From NCBI GenBank assembly GCA_036365145.1, contig JAEOAD010000001.1, positions 103,574,001 to 103,638,000 on the forward strand: a stretch of DNA of 64,000 nt, read 5' to 3'. The number at the start of each line of letters is the position of its first letter. Within the stretch, counting starts at the first letter, position 1. The stretch comes from Orientallactaga sibirica (lineage: Eukaryota > Chordata > Mammalia > Rodentia > Dipodidae). Below the pieces are notes generated by a model. The model was not told where the DNA came from and ran no database searches. It was given only the letters and a program-made list of their open reading frames with translations. The translations under genes and the position numbers were made by a program. Positions 46,513 to 59,825 of the stretch are shown one piece after another.

Positions 46513-47150
46513 TTCATAGTTTCTCTCTTATGACACACTGTAGGCCTTATTGCAGAAAGCAAAAAGGATTTCTGCCTGAGGTTGTGCTTTTACGAAGAAA
46601 CATTTACTAATGAATTGATTCATTCATTCAACATATGCACTGAATGTCACATCTATGTTGTGCTGTCTTACTGATATTTATGGCCTTATAATATACAAAA
46701 TAACCAAAAGTCTTTTAGGGGGTTGCATTTTGGTGAATGAGACAGACCTATAATTAAACAGTTCCTGAAAAAAATGCTTGTAGAGTTTCAATGAAATAAA
46801 GGTCCTGAGGCCTACCTCCTAAGTGAAGACAGAGTTTCCCCAAGAGGGACCCAAGCAGGACCCTCACTGTCACATCCCTCTCCTTGTCCCTGAATCCAAA
46901 TAAGCAGTCATTCTCATGAGCATATGAATCACACTTTCTTCATCTTATACTTATAACTCAGATCCCAAGGTCATTTTGTCTTGATTTTCATACTTCTGTG
47001 TCATATGAACAGATGTGTCACTTGCATTGTTGTGGGACTCACTTCTTTTACTCTATGTTGTTTTGAGGTTCATCTTTATTGATGCCTGGACTTGAAGTTC
47101 CCTCAATACTGGTATTATTTATTGACTAATTTTCTTTTGGTGGGTATGTG
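46513..47150. other. unassigned sequence
   Basis: No gene or repeat is recognised. Confidence 0.4.
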
Positions 47151-47272
47151 GTGTGGCATATATGTGTATACATATTCGTGTGTGTGTACATATTTGTGTG
47201 TGTACATATTTGTATATATGGCATGTGTGTACATATTTGTGTGTGTGTGTGCGTGCGCACGTATGTGTGTGC
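47151..47272. repeat. (TG)n-rich degenerate microsatellite
   Basis: Repeated 'gtgtgtacatatttgtgtgtg' units. Frames across it are low-complexity artefacts. Confidence 0.85.
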
Positions 47273-47507
47273 AGGCCAGAGATCAACACTGGTTTTCTTC
47301 CAGTTACTCTCCACTTTATTTTTGAGACAGGTTCTCTCACTGAGCTTGGGGCTCAGTGATTCACTGGCCACTAAGTCTCTGCCTTCTCAGAATTGAGATT
47401 CTGGGTATATGCCACAGTGCCTGGCTTTTACATGGGTGCTGGGGATGGAATGTAGGTCCTCAAGCTTGCATAGCAAATGCTTTGCCAACTGAGCCATCTC
47501 CCCACCT
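47265..47507 (-). mobile_element. B4/RSINE1-type SINE
   Basis: 'gcaggccagagatcaacactgg', 'gagacaggttctctcactgagc', 'tgggtgctggggatggaatg', ending 'actgagccatctcccca': the complement of a B4-type element. Confidence 0.72.
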
Positions 47508-50089
47508 ATATTTTAGTATCCACTTTACTTCTGATTACACACACACACACACACACACACGTATGTATATGTAGTTTTACTTTAAAAAATCATGATATAT
47601 TTACTTACCTTGAAACTCCTCTCCCCTCTCTCTCTCTCTCTCTCCATTATCACATGTAAGCATTCTTGTGGAAGTACAATTTTTAGGTTCTTTTACTTAG
47701 GCTTGCTAACTTTCTGGAAGGCGAGCTCCCTTTTCTGGGGAGCCCATGGCTTCCTGTCACGGAGTGATGGGCAAACGTGATTCAAAGGACATATTGGGAA
47801 GAACCTGATGACACTTGAATTTTGTAAGTTTCTATTAAAATTTGCCTCGACAGGAAGAAAACAGAATGCAAGAGAAGTCCTTCAGAAAATTTGACTTCCT
47901 AAATAAGAAGAAAGGTTTTCAGAACAAGGGATTATGATAGAAGCAGTTCTTCAAAATGGGTGGAAGAAATACAAGTCCGTGTGGTGTCCTGAAGATTACA
48001 GTTCCTTAAAGGCTGGGACTGAGTTCTCTTGTAAGTGGCAGCAATATCGAGGGAGAGCCGTGCAGTCATCAGGTTGTGAGTTAGAGAAAGTGCATACAGC
48101 GCCTCAGCCCACAGGCTCAGAGTAGAGCAGGTGCTGGGGCCAGACTATTTTCTGCTCTGCGCCTCCAAGCTCTGTAACCACTTATGGTTGATTGGCGCCC
48201 TTGCTCCTTAACTTCTTCATTAGTGAGCTCTTTTGCATGAAAGGTTGCTGAAGACCAAGGCACCGATGTTTAAGGAGGAAATGAAGCTCCAAGGAACCTC
48301 AAAGTGACCTTCACTGGGAGGCAGCTGGCAGGTCAACAGGCCAGCAGAAGAAAAATGGATTTCTTGCCGACATGTCAGCACAGCTGTGAGCCAAGTCAGA
48401 ATCATACTCATGCATATCCACTGACTCCTCCTTGTGAGCTATTTAAGAAGAGTTTCATATGTGTTCAGGTCAAGAATGTCACTGTCAAATATTCCATTCT
48501 GGTGTGCATACAAGGTACTCCACAGTCCACCAGGCCTAAGTATGAGGGTGAGATTTCTCTCCACAGCAGTGATAGCAGACTGCAGGTTTGAGGCTGCTCT
48601 GAGACAAGCACAGCTAGTGTCAACCATGCAGCAGAGCAATAAGGAAGGGATTACATGGGCTGATGGGGCATGAAGAGAAGGCCTCTCCAGCAGAACAAAG
48701 TGGGATCTAGAGATCTTGCTAGGCCATGAAGAACATTTCAAAGCCACAATATAGGTTAATCCAAGGTTTTTCCATTGGTATGGCTCCTGCCAACTCAGAG
48801 GAAATGAGCCTGGCTTGCTTGCTGTCAGTGCCCAGTAGAGTAATACATCCTGAGGTGCAGGACTATTGAAGCCTAAAATTCCCTGTTTCCCTTGCAGAGA
48901 GATGCCAGTAAAATTTTCCTTTTAGGGGACTGGTGCTGCTGGTGTCTCATGGCTGGTGACACACACCAGACTATCCAGAGAGAGCCATGTTGGCTGAGAG
49001 GATTCTATCTCCCATCACCATAGCTCAGAGGGTGGGTCAGAAAAAAATATTTCTTGGACTCGGGACATTTTTGGAACCTCACAGATGAGGCATCTTGGTT
49101 TGACAGCTGCTCTTTAGGCATCAGCCCAGCTTGGGATAAGCAACAGAACAGCTTGGCATTCAAAGGACAGCCAAAGGCTGGCAGAAAGGCTCTCCAGATG
49201 GCAACAGAGCAACCCACAGCAGTCTTAGTGCAGGATATGGAGGCTCAAACAACTCAGCCACATTAGATCCCAAAGGGACAAGAACAGCAGTCTTCCATTG
49301 CCTCTGGAAAGTCTGCATGAAACTCCCCTTAACATAGGGGAGCAACTCCTCCGAAGCTTTTGGGGGCCACTACACAGTAACAGAGGCAAATTTTCTTTCA
49401 TCTAATGGTCAAAGAAATTTTATAACAGGTTAACAGGGAAATACCTCTTCAGCAAGAAAAGACACACTCTTAATTCCAAGTCTCTCTGGCCTTCTGGTCT
49501 TCTTTAGTGGTAATATCCTTTGTCCCTGGGTTCTGTTGAACTTGATTCTCCAGTTTAGTATTGCCCTTCCCCAACTTTTCTGACTCTGAAAGTCATTGCT
49601 GAAGACCTTAGGCTCCAAACTCCCAACCTTTTCCTTCCAGAAAATACCTTTACATAGTACCCTAGGGCCTGTCCTGAGGGAGTAGTCAATGTATGTGTGC
49701 CACCACTATGGTTTTGAAGATTTTACGGAGCAGTGAGAATCTTGTCTCTTCCACTTTGTAACTTTTAGCAGGTCACTCATTGTAGAGGTGACTTGTATAT
49801 TTCATGGTTGAGGTGAAGATGTGATGAGCTTCTCTAGAGAGAGGGTGGAATAGGGAGAGAGGAGCAGCAGAGATAAAGGGGCCAGGAGGAGAAGGAGGAG
49901 GAGGAGAAAAGAGAAGAAGAGAAACTAAGCATAGTACCTACGTGCCTTGTGGGTAGAAAGAACATGACAAGAGGGAGCCATGATTGTTCTGACAGAAAAT
50001 TGCTGATATGCACAAACACATTCTTCAAGGATTTCAGATAATTTCAGTAGAAGTCTGGGTTTAAAATCCTGACCACAGATCATCAGCTC
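47508..50089. other. unassigned sequence with simple repeats
   Basis: (CA)n at 47539-47560, (CT)n at 47623-47643, (GGA)n-like purines at 49884-49920. No exon could be supported, and short frames at 48304-48747 overlap on both strands without domains. Confidence 0.4.
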
Positions 50090-50205
50090 TAATCACTTTT
50101 TTTTTTTTAGATAAGGAAAGTGAAACTGCGACCCAAGAGCTATGACCTCCCTCTAGTCACCTAGTCACTTTTGAGCAGAACCATGGCTACAAACCTGGCT
50201 TCTGA
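50090..50205 (-). mobile_element. MIR-like fragment
   Basis: 'agataaggaaagtgaaactgcgacccaagagc' and 'tagtcac' then 'aaacctggcttctgact' keep MIR complement order. Weak. Confidence 0.45.
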
Positions 50206-51689
50206 CTTCACAACACTCTCCTTCTGGCTGTTTACCTTAGAAGGAGCTGAAACAGACCTCCTGGTATCACCTACCATCTGCCACATGATAGTGGTTGGCA
50301 AGAGATCTCCTTACACTGCAGGGAAGACAAAATTGCTCAATTCATTTCCTCGTGGACAGTGGTAAAATCTCATTCAGAAGAAAAATGGCAATGTGCAGGC
50401 GATTAATCAAATGCTACCCAGTCACACCTAACAACCCTCTGAGAAGATGGCTCTAATGTAATGCACTTTCAGGCCAGTTGGGATGCAGTTGTGTCATACA
50501 TTATCTATCCGGTCCCCAGAAACACTCACAATCCTCTCTACCCACTTCCTGCCTTTGGAGGTTGACTTGTGTGGAGAACACTAAAAGCTTTCTTATAGAA
50601 TTCTCTGGCTTCTGGCTCACTTCTATCAGTCAGGAGCTTGACAGGATATTAGAGGGTGAGTGACACATGAGGACAGAGGATTAGTTTTGTGGTTTCCTCC
50701 CTGTGAGATTATCTCTAGACACAAGTGTCCCTCCACATGGGGTTACTGGATATCCATGGTGGCCTACTTTAAGTGACTCTTTGAGGGTTCACATGACTGT
50801 TCATGTCATTATCCTTGGCTTAGAGGAACTGATGTCTTTTCTTTTATTGACCATGGGATAGCATATCCCCTATTGGAAAACTTGGTGCAGTTTCCCTATG
50901 CCCTGTCCACACTCAGTAAATAAACTGTTCTTGAATTATCCTCAAGGGGCCATCTGTAAAATGATATATCAGCCATCACCTTGTGCCAAACTCTGATCTA
51001 GCTACATTCTCCCAGGAGATGGACTATGTTGGCTAGAGTAAGTTTTCATATAGTTTTTTTTTTTTCCTTTCTCAATGTAGACCTTTTCTTACCATATGTT
51101 TTTATTTATACCTTCTTAGACTAAATTGAACTTTGTTGATGGTGAGAATGGAGTCATCCTTCCTCATCCTTCCTATAATGAGAGGAATACACAATGTCAA
51201 AATGACATTCAAAAATGAACAGTATGAAACTGGGACATCTGGTCAACCCTAATCAACTTTCTTGTGAATTTAATGTTACCTCTTTAAATTTACTAATCTG
51301 AGCTGAGCCTCTCAAAACAACCTGAAAAGCCATCAAACATCGTGGTTGTGTCATTAACCTAGTCTCAATGGTTAGGAAAACTGAGTCCTCAAGATATTTA
51401 ATATTGTAAATCTAATTATAAACCTACACATTAGAGTTGTTGGACAAAATTCATGTTGTATCCGTGAGCTTTTAATTCAAAAACCTTGAACTTTTCTTTA
51501 TCTACATATTCCTATATTAAAAGCTAGATAGCTCTTTAGGTTTAGAAAATAAGCCTTTTAAAATTAATTAATTCTCTCATTTATAACCATTTGTTTGGGA
51601 CTTATTCCTATTCAGGCAGTAAGATGGACAGTGGTGATGCAGTAGTTACTAAAATACCATTCTAAGAGTAAACTGAGGTTGTAGGCTAG
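50206..51689. other. unassigned sequence
   Basis: No gene or repeat is recognised. Confidence 0.4.
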
Positions 51690-51845
51690 TTACTTGCTTT
51701 ATTAATAAAGTTTTATTGGATCACAGGAATGCTCATCAAATTTTGCCTAGCCATAAAATAAAATAGTTATCACAGAGACTGTGTATCTTGCAAGACTTGT
51801 GATATTTACTACTTTTGGAAAAAAATGATTGCTTATTTCTGGCCT
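51690..51845 (+). mobile_element. ancient hAT-like DNA transposon fragment
   Basis: 'ataaagttttattggatcacag' type sequence, 'cacagagactgtgtatcttgcaa' and 'atatttactacttttgg' follow the order of a pan-mammalian non-autonomous DNA transposon end I recognise from other genomes. Exact family uncertain. Confidence 0.45.
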
Positions 51846-53395
51846 AGGAATATACTATTCCATTGGCTGGCTTGGAGGTAATTGTAAATGCTTTCCCAAC
51901 AGACATATTATAGCTAAATCAATGGATTACTTGAGGTTGAAAAACACCCCCAATATCTTGTATTTGAAGATAATCTTTAGCAGATTATTTTTGATCTTTG
52001 CATCTTAAATAATGAACTGAAATCTCTGCATGTTGTTTACAGATGAGTAATTTTCCTGCTCTTTTTATGGATCAGTGTGGACATAAACACCTGTTCAACT
52101 GTGCAGAAGTTTCAAAGGGGAAATCTTCTGATGCACAGAGGAGAGGGAAGGGGTTGAATAGAACACTGATTGCTCAGATTCCAGGATGTGTCACATGGTT
52201 TGCTGCAGCTCCTAGCCTTCTCTAAATGCACTTCTGCTGCTGTGAATCCCTTTGTAATGTTTGTTCCTACATACTCAAAGGAAAGCAATGAACTCAAAAG
52301 TCCCTTTTAACCATTTCCCTCTTGTTAGTATTTAACAGCACAAACTTGTGGCTGCAAGATCTTCTGGGATTGAGGAACTGTGAGAATGTAAAAGGAAAGC
52401 CATGTAATTGACTGGCAGCCCCTATTTTGGCTTAAGGTCCATCTTTCCTTACCATCTTGACCATCTCTATCTAAGGCAGGGTCCATCTCTGACTGCCACC
52501 ATTGAAGAGTACCTAAGATAACATTTATATAACTGGTGCAAAAGCTGCTCTTTCTGACCCTTGTTAGGTTTAAAGTGCCTAAGAACTCTTACTGATATCA
52601 TTGAAATATGAGAGAAAAACAAATGCAACTTATTCCCCTGATGAGTAGTTTTCTTTCTTTTTTAAAAAATTAAAGTTAGAATTCTAATGAAGGAAGCTGT
52701 ATCATTCCCTAAAAGTAAGGACAAAGCAGTGCTGAAGATATTCAAGAAATGAGGAAAACAAACAAACAAAAGCCTAAGGACAGGTCAGGCACAGATGGAG
52801 GAAAATCTGACAGTTGATTTAGTCAGTGCTCAAATCTGGCTCATACATACTTTTTTGGGGTGGGGAGGAGGCAATGGATGCAAAGCTTATGAAGGGAAAT
52901 TATTACAATCCAAGGTAGATTTATGATCTCTGATGTCCTCAGTTCATTGGTATGATCAATTCACTTAGGAAAGAATTCACAAAGGCCCTCTCATATTCCA
53001 GGCACTGTGATCATCCTAAGGCAGCAGAGCAGGATTCTGGCAACAATACCCTTCTCAGAGCATTTCCAGTCTAGGAGAGAAGCTGGGAATGGTGGCCTCA
53101 TATAAGTCACACAGCAATATAATTTAATTGTCACACATAGTTCAAATGGTCCATCACATGCACTGGAAGGCAGGGAGAATGAGAGGTGGAAATAATTCAG
53201 AAAATATCTGGGTATTTGGCTTTAAACCTTGGGATAATAAGAAGAGAAGAAGATATTCCAGTAGCAGTAACAGTGTGGGCAAGGTAAAGACATATTGGTC
53301 AGCTATACGTGATGGGACTGTGAAGACCACCTGCATGGTAGAGGTGTCTTTAAACATCATTCAGTATCTTAAACATCAGGGTCCAAAATTAGTAT
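51846..53395. other. unassigned sequence
   Basis: No gene or repeat is recognised in about 1.5 kb. Confidence 0.4.
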
Positions 53396-53595
53396 TTGGG
53401 AGCCGGGGAGATGGCTGAAAGTCAACAGTGCTAGGTGAGGAAGAGACTCCATCTCAAGGAAATATGTAGATGAGCAATAAGATAAGGACACCCAATAGTC
53501 TCCTCTGGCCCTTGCATGCACGTGTGTGGGGTACATGCACCTGTGTACACATATGCATACAACACACACACACCATACACTAAACTTAACATATG

Positions 53596-53640
<45 letters not shown>
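53396..53640 (+). mobile_element. B4/RSINE1-type SINE remnant ending in (CA)n
   Basis: 'gggagatggctga' head, 'gaagagactccatctcaagg', 'tcctctggcccttgcatgcacg' 3' end, then (CA)n at 53597-53638. Confidence 0.6.
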
Positions 53641-53642
<2 letters not shown>

Positions 53643-54669
53643 TTGGATTTTAATTTGAAGATACTAGGAGACCATTAAGGTTCTGCAGACTGGATTGGAG
53701 TGCTTGAAGCTGTTCTGTTAAGATGAGATGATGTGTATACGTGCAGTTGGAAAGATGAAAAAAAAAGACTGGAGGTGTGCAAACCACTTAGAACTCTAAT
53801 ACTCCATTTGGGAATAAACATGGTTACGGGAATGGACTTTGGAAGCAGATGTACCTGTCAGAATGAAAACAGATGAGATCCAGTGCCTTGTCCTCATTAG
53901 TATATTCATGTTGGCTGCCATCAGAATAGGGATACCTCATCACCACATGCCTTTCTGTATTTTAAAGTCACTTTTTCTTATCGACTTTGGTACTGAATTA
54001 GTTCAAAAAGTTCCCTCCTTCAAGAGATTTTCAAGCCATGGAAATAAATTTCCCTTACATTCATGAAGCAATTATAATCATAGAAACATTAGAGAAAAAA
54101 GACAATGCCTTTTATGCCTTCATTTTCCACTAAATAGTCTAAGCATGCAGAAAGTGATTCCATAGAATGAATTACCTTGATTGACAATGTCTGAAGCAAT
54201 AGATGAGTGTACAGAATGATGAGACAAGGCCAATGGGTATAGGAGATGATGAACTTTAGGGTCAAAGAAGTAAATATCAGTCCCATCAGAACATATTTCA
54301 AGCGAGTTCTTAAAAGGCCCAAATTCAAGTTACTACAATAATCAGAGGGACTTGGGGGAGGGGATTTGGAAAATGATGCTGTCTAGAGGAGCTTGGGCAA
54401 TGGAAGATGTGACTAAGTTGAACAGAGTTGAATGGTAGCCGCATAGAGGTATGGCAAGGGCAATCAATACTGATGAGTGTAATGAAAGGGAAGGGATATT
54501 ATCTATCTATGGGTTAAGGGGAAGACAATTTGGAACATTAAAAATGATAGGTTTGTTAAAATTAAGACTTTCTTAACACAATGCTCTTGGGAATGCCATA
54601 AAAGAATGTGACTTGAGACTGTAAAAGCATAAAATTAAGTATTTCCAATACTGCATATAAAACAAACAG

Positions 54670-54670
<1 letters not shown>
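53641..54670. other. unassigned sequence
   Basis: No gene or repeat is recognised. Confidence 0.4.

Positions 54671-54713
<43 letters not shown>
54671..54713. repeat. (CA)n microsatellite
   Basis: An uninterrupted CA run of about 21 units. Confidence 0.97.
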
Positions 54714-54718
<5 letters not shown>

Positions 54719-55415
54719 TTGCATTTACTTTTGGGCTACAAACTATGTAAAAGATTTAGGTGCTGTAAACACACATATCACTTAAGACTTAAGATTGAAA
54801 TTCTAGAGGCATGTCTACTAAAATAAGGATGAGAAGAAGTATGAATAATATGATTGTAAACATTTATAATGCAGTCCTAGACAAATAATAAAATTTGTAA
54901 AATATACAATGACTGCTAGAACGAAAATAGCTGATGCTATTTGGATTTATTACTTTACCTAAGTAGTTTGCCAATTTTCTATTAAAATTCTAGAAAATTC
55001 AACAAGTAGAACAAATAATATCTTTCTGTATATCAGCAACAGTTACAAAATATAATTTATTAAATGAAATGAAGAAAACCCCTAACATTTACTGAGAGAT
55101 ATGAAAGAAGGTCTGATAACATAAGAACATCACATTTGTGGATGAAAGAACCCAATGTATTCTTCATACATAAATCTAAAAATTTAGTATAACTTACAAT
55201 AGACATTAGTATAACCCATGTCTATTGTACTATTGTAAAGCTATACTAATAAGATATGGTATGATAGTGGAAATAAGTAAGGCTATTCAATGGAACTCAA
55301 ACCACTGTTCATAAACAAATGATATCTATATACTACAGATAGTATTTTGTATGACTAAAGGAAGAACTTGGGTCAACTGGCGATTTTTGCAAAAAATTCC
55401 ACATTTAAAACAATG
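54714..55415. other. AT-rich unassigned sequence
   Basis: 'actattgtaaagctatactaataa' type AT-rich DNA, possibly old L1. Nothing firm. Confidence 0.35.
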
Positions 55416-55648
55416 TAGGGCTGGGGATATAATTCAGCTGCTATAGTGCTTGCCTAGCATGCACAAAGTCTGCCTTTGATTCCTAGCACCACAGAATGGG
55501 GGTGTGTTGGCTCATGCCTGTAACCTCAGCTTTCAAAAGGTAGAGGCAGAAGGATGAGAAGTTCAAGGCTATCCTCAATATAGAGTGAATTCAATGTGAG
55601 CCTGGGTATGAGACGTTGTCTCAAAAATAAAATAAAATAAAGCAATAA
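55416..55648 (+). mobile_element. ID-B1 composite (B4-type) SINE
   Basis: ID-like head 'ggctggggatataattcagc', 'gcttgcctagcatgcacaaag', then B1-like 'ggctcatgcctgtaacctcagc' and 'gagacgttgtctcaaaa', with an (AAATA) tail. Confidence 0.75.
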
Positions 55649-55760
55649 AACAATGTAAGCATTTATTTCAGATAAATGAAAGGTAAAATTATAAAAGGCA
55701 CTATTATAAATGAAGAAAATATTTTAAAATAATTAAAAGTAAACATTATTACAGGGAAGA

Positions 55761-55908
55761 TTTTTTTTTTTCTAGGTAGGGGCTCTCTCTAGCCCAGGCT
55801 GACCTGGAATTCACTATGTAGTCTTAGTGTGGCCTCAAACTCACAGTAATCCTCCCACTTCTGCCTTCCAAGTAATGGGATTAAAAGTGTGTGCCACCAC
55901 TCCCAGCT
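55761..55908 (-). mobile_element. B1 SINE
   Basis: T-tract, 'ctaggtaggggctctctct', 'gctgacctggaattcac', 'tgccttccaagtaatggga', ending 'actcccagc'. GGAAGATTTTT on both sides (from 55756 and 55909) is the target duplication. Confidence 0.9.
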
Positions 55909-55916
55909 GGAAGATT

Positions 55917-56784
55917 TTTAAGTTAGATATGGAAATTGGTTAATTTGACTTTATGCAAGTTATCTAACAAAAGGTATTCATTAATCTATCAGATAATAAA
56001 ATAGATGTGGCAAAGTATTTCAGTCTAGGAGGCAACTGTTTACAATGTTTAAAGAATTTCTGTTAATGAATAAAAAGATAAAAATGGCAGAGAATTTAGG
56101 TAGGCTGTCCACAAACGAAATGTTAAGTGGCCAAAATTATCTAACAAATCAGCAAAATACCAATAAACAATGGTAAATTAAATACCAGTTTCCTCCCACA
56201 AATCTGGCAGGTGATGACAAAGAAGGGGTCAGGTGGACCAAATGGTGGGGAGGCACGCTGTTCCCACAGTTGGTGTTGTGAAGCCCTGCTAGATAACAAT
56301 TTTGCAGTGTTTATCAACTTTATCTGCACAGTCTCTTCCTCAGTGATTCTAAGTGGTTTCCCTAGAAAACTATTCCCACATGTACTGGGCATGTCACTGT
56401 AAATACACTAAGACAAGTGTCTAGTGGTGAGGTGCCACAGAATGAAGTATGTCACATCTAGGTTGTGAACAAATGAAATGAAAAAGGTGAGGTAATGTGT
56501 CTGCACTGACATAGAAGGTTATCTAAGGCATAGCTACATTGTAAAGAAAGGAGCTTAAAAATGAGACACAATGTAAGCCTATTTATGCAAAACAGCAAAT
56601 AAAACAACAAAGTATAATTCTAAGTTTATACATGGATATGCAAATGTATAGAACAAGATGTGACTATATATACATCAAACCACATTGATTTGATGTATCT
56701 TGGGAATGCTGTGGGATTTTTGTTCCAAAGGAGATCTTGTCTGAAGAGTTATTTGTTTGGATTTCTATGAGAAAGAATAAAAGA
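55917..56784. other. unassigned sequence
   Basis: No gene is seen. Two partly overlapping opposite-strand frames near 56141-56402 have no domains. Confidence 0.4.
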
Positions 56785-57027
56785 GGCTGGGGGGATGGTT
56801 CGGTGGGTGTAGTCCTTGTTGTGCTAGTAGGAAGACCTGAGTTCAGATCCTCCAGTACCCGGATACAAATTTTAGATCAGGCATCAGGTGTTTGCAATCT
56901 CAGTGCTGGAGAGGTGGAGACAGGCGAATGTTTAGGGCTTTCTAGCTACTACCACGGCTGAATTGCTAAGCTCTAGGTTCAATAGGAGACCCCAACTCAA
57001 AAAATAAGAGAAAACTAAACAGGACAC

Positions 57028-57059
<32 letters not shown>

Positions 57060-57060
57060 A
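56785..57060 (+). mobile_element. B4/RSINE1-type SINE ending in (CA)n
   Basis: 'ggctggggggatggttcggtgg', 'gacctgagttcagatcc', 'gcaatctcagtgctggagagg', 'aggagaccccaactcaaaa', with a (CA) run at 57026-57058. Confidence 0.75.
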
Positions 57061-57078
57061 TAAAAAGAATGTACAATT

Positions 57079-57241
57079 GGGCTGGGGAGATTTCTCAGTG
57101 GTTAAAGCCGCTTGCTACCAAAGCCTACCATTTTGGGGTTGATTCACCGGTGTTCACATAAAGGCAGATGCACAAAGTGGCACATGTGTCTGGAGTTCAT
57201 TTGCAGTGGACAACAGGCCATGGCGTGCCCATGTTTTCTTG

Positions 57242-57272
<31 letters not shown>

Positions 57273-57301
57273 TTGTTTGCAATTAAATAGAATTTTTTAA
57301 G
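57079..57301 (+). mobile_element. B2-superfamily tRNA SINE, young insertion
   Basis: 'gggctggggagatttctcag', 'gtctggagttcatttgcagtgg', (CT)n and a short A-rich tail. A perfect 13-bp duplication, AAAGAATGTACAA, occurs at 57064-57076 and 57302-57314. Confidence 0.92.
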
Positions 57302-57314
57302 AAAGAATGTACAA

Positions 57315-58239
57315 CTAATTGACTATATTATTAACAATAATAAATTAATTAAAAACTGAAGCAAAAAAATCACAACATACAGGATTTTGTTCATGACTCA
57401 AGAAGTTTGCTCTAAGTGTTTAATTATCTTATATAATTGCACATGACTCCTTCCCAACAAACTTACTTCCTTTACAGGATGTTTCCTTGGAAATATCGAT
57501 GCCAGAGTACCATCCTTTAGCTAATTTGGCACATTTCTTAATTTAAAAGATAACAGATGTTGTATCTCACATCCAAACTTGGCTACCATGTAGATCATTA
57601 ACTCAGGTCTGATTCACATTAGAAGTTGTGAATATATGAGGGCATTTCCTGTCTTCGATAAATACACTGCTGAAAGTCTCCACTCTCCAGTGATGGGAAT
57701 TGATCACCCTGCATGGGTTTTGCCTCCAGCCAATGACTTTCTGAGCCATTGGCTTCTGACTAGATTTTCAGTATCAGGATCTTCCCCCTATGGAGTGGGT
57801 CTCAGATCCAATCAGAGACAGTTGTCTTCCCCCATAAAAGAAAGGCCATTTTTGCTGTGTCAGTGGGTGCATCTTGCCTGGCTAGGTTGTAGAGTCCAGA
57901 AGGTCCACTGCAGGGTAAATCTGTTGATGATTTTTCTTCTCTAATGGACAGCACAGCACTTTGTAGCACTTTGACAGCTAGCCATCAAGGAGGCACCCAG
58001 TTCAGTTCCAGCTTGATTTCTCAGTGTTCTGTCATCAAAGTGTGTGATGTCTTCAGCAAGAGGATCTTCTCATCTAGTTTTGGTGGCAATCAAGAGCATT
58101 GTTAATAGCCTGTATTATTTTGGGACATCAAAAGGTGCCTTTGACCAACAAGTCACTGGGAGGTATTCTAACCCTGACACTGAGATTTTTCCTATAACAT
58201 GTTATGGCTTCTAGAAGCAACATTATCCACCCTTAAAGT
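57315..58239. other. unassigned sequence
   Basis: No gene or repeat is recognised. Confidence 0.4.
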
Positions 58240-58690
58240 GTACTTATGCCTGAACTATTTTTTTAAATTATATATTTTTAATTGGCTAACAAAGAATTCG
58301 TTTTCCATATGGCTTTTTCACAGCATCTTTAGTTTTCTATAACCTTCTCCCTATTCCCCCTCTCTCTTCCCTGTCCCCGCTTAAACTTTTACATCCCCAG
58401 TATTCTGCCCCTCCACTTACACATCTATTGTCCTTTCCTCCCATGAGGCCCCTTTCTAGATTCCTGACCTCCACTACTCCAACTACATACAAAGCTAGGA
58501 TCCATATATGAGAAAGAGTATGCAGCATTTGTCTTTCTGAGACTTGGTTGCCTCAGTACAATATTTTCTAGATCCATCCTTTTTCCTGAAAATTCAATTT
58601 CATAATTTTATTCTTTCTTTACAGATGGATAAAGCTACATTGTGTATTTGTACCACATCTTCATTACCCATTCATTTATTTTATTTTGAA
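58240..58690 (-). mobile_element. L1 3' end
   Basis: 'catttgtctttctgagactt', 'tagatccatcctttttcctg' and 'gataaagctacattgtgtatttgtaccacatcttc' in the complement order of rodent L1 3' sequence. No ORF2 remnant. Confidence 0.65.
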
Positions 58691-59652
58691 TAAGAAAGGA
58701 TTGCTTGGAAAAGACAATGGATTTCAAACTTAGCTATACATAAGGGTCACCTGGGGAACTTTAAATAGTCTCAGTGCCCAGCTAACATTTCCAGATTATG
58801 CTATCAAAACTTCTGGGGGTGAACCCAGGTCTCAATTTTGTTTGTTTTTAATGCTCTCTGGATAATTCCACCATACAATTCCACCTGAGAATCACTGTGC
58901 TAACTTGAAACAAACTTAACCAATGCTGGAAGTTTATAGAATTCATCTGACAAAACACAATAATTCAACATGGTTAGAGAGTATTCCCAGAGGAAAGGCT
59001 TCATAATTGCAGATGGTGGATAACATTATAATTTTTAAAGAAGTTATTTAAGAAGATATATAGTCTTTATGAGCTGTGGGTATTGCAAATATAGATCTAT
59101 AGGATAAATGAGGAACATATTCTTACATTATACTAGTCGGTCCTGGTGGCATGTGATAACATTTCAAGTGACTCACTTCTGCCCCAAACCAAAAAGTTCA
59201 GTAGCTGAAATGACTTAGTCAGCAATGAATACAATGGGAAAGAAAACTTTGTCAGATGTTTTAAAAAAGGAAGTCTGGTGATGATTAACGTACTGACGTC
59301 AATGTTGCATGTGAAAAGTTTGAATAAGTATGTCCCATGAAATTTGAGCCTGAAGAAAGTATTCTTTGCAGATCAATGTATTAGGCAACATTTGATTTAA
59401 GTATCTATTGTAACTTAAATTAAGAAATTAAATATTGATCATTATAACCACATCTCTAAGCAGTTATAGATCAAAATTCAACATACAGATGAATATTAAC
59501 AGAAAAAATGCTTTATCTCAGGGTTCCCTTATTTTGTTGAAATTATGTCACTTTTTGCATTACTTGCAATTAAGCTGTTTAACCTTAGAGGTATCATGAA
59601 AAAAAAAGTAGCTTTCGTCTTCACCCTGCTGCCTATCATGATTATTCCTTCC
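58691..59652. other. unassigned sequence
   Basis: No gene or repeat is recognised. Confidence 0.4.
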
Positions 59653-59729
59653 CCTTCCTTCCTTCCTTCCTTCCTTCCTTCCTTCCTTCCTTCCTTCCTT
59701 CCTTCCGTCTTTCTTTCCTTCCTTCCTTC
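59653..59729. repeat. (TTCC)n tetranucleotide microsatellite
   Basis: About 18 units with few interruptions. The Pro/Ser/Phe-rich frame over it is an artefact. Confidence 0.96.
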
Positions 59730-59825
59730 TTTTCCTTCAACACAGTTCTATTATGTAATTTGGGCTGGCTTCAAAAATTGTGCATGCGTATGAGAGACAC
59801 AGAGAGAGATAGAATGAATAAATGA

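Noticed and set aside
53369..53637. Cys-Val-rich frames
   Set aside because: Translation of (CA)n on the minus strand.
59545..59793. Frame with Pro-Ser-Phe-Leu repeats
   Set aside because: Covers a (TTCC)n microsatellite.
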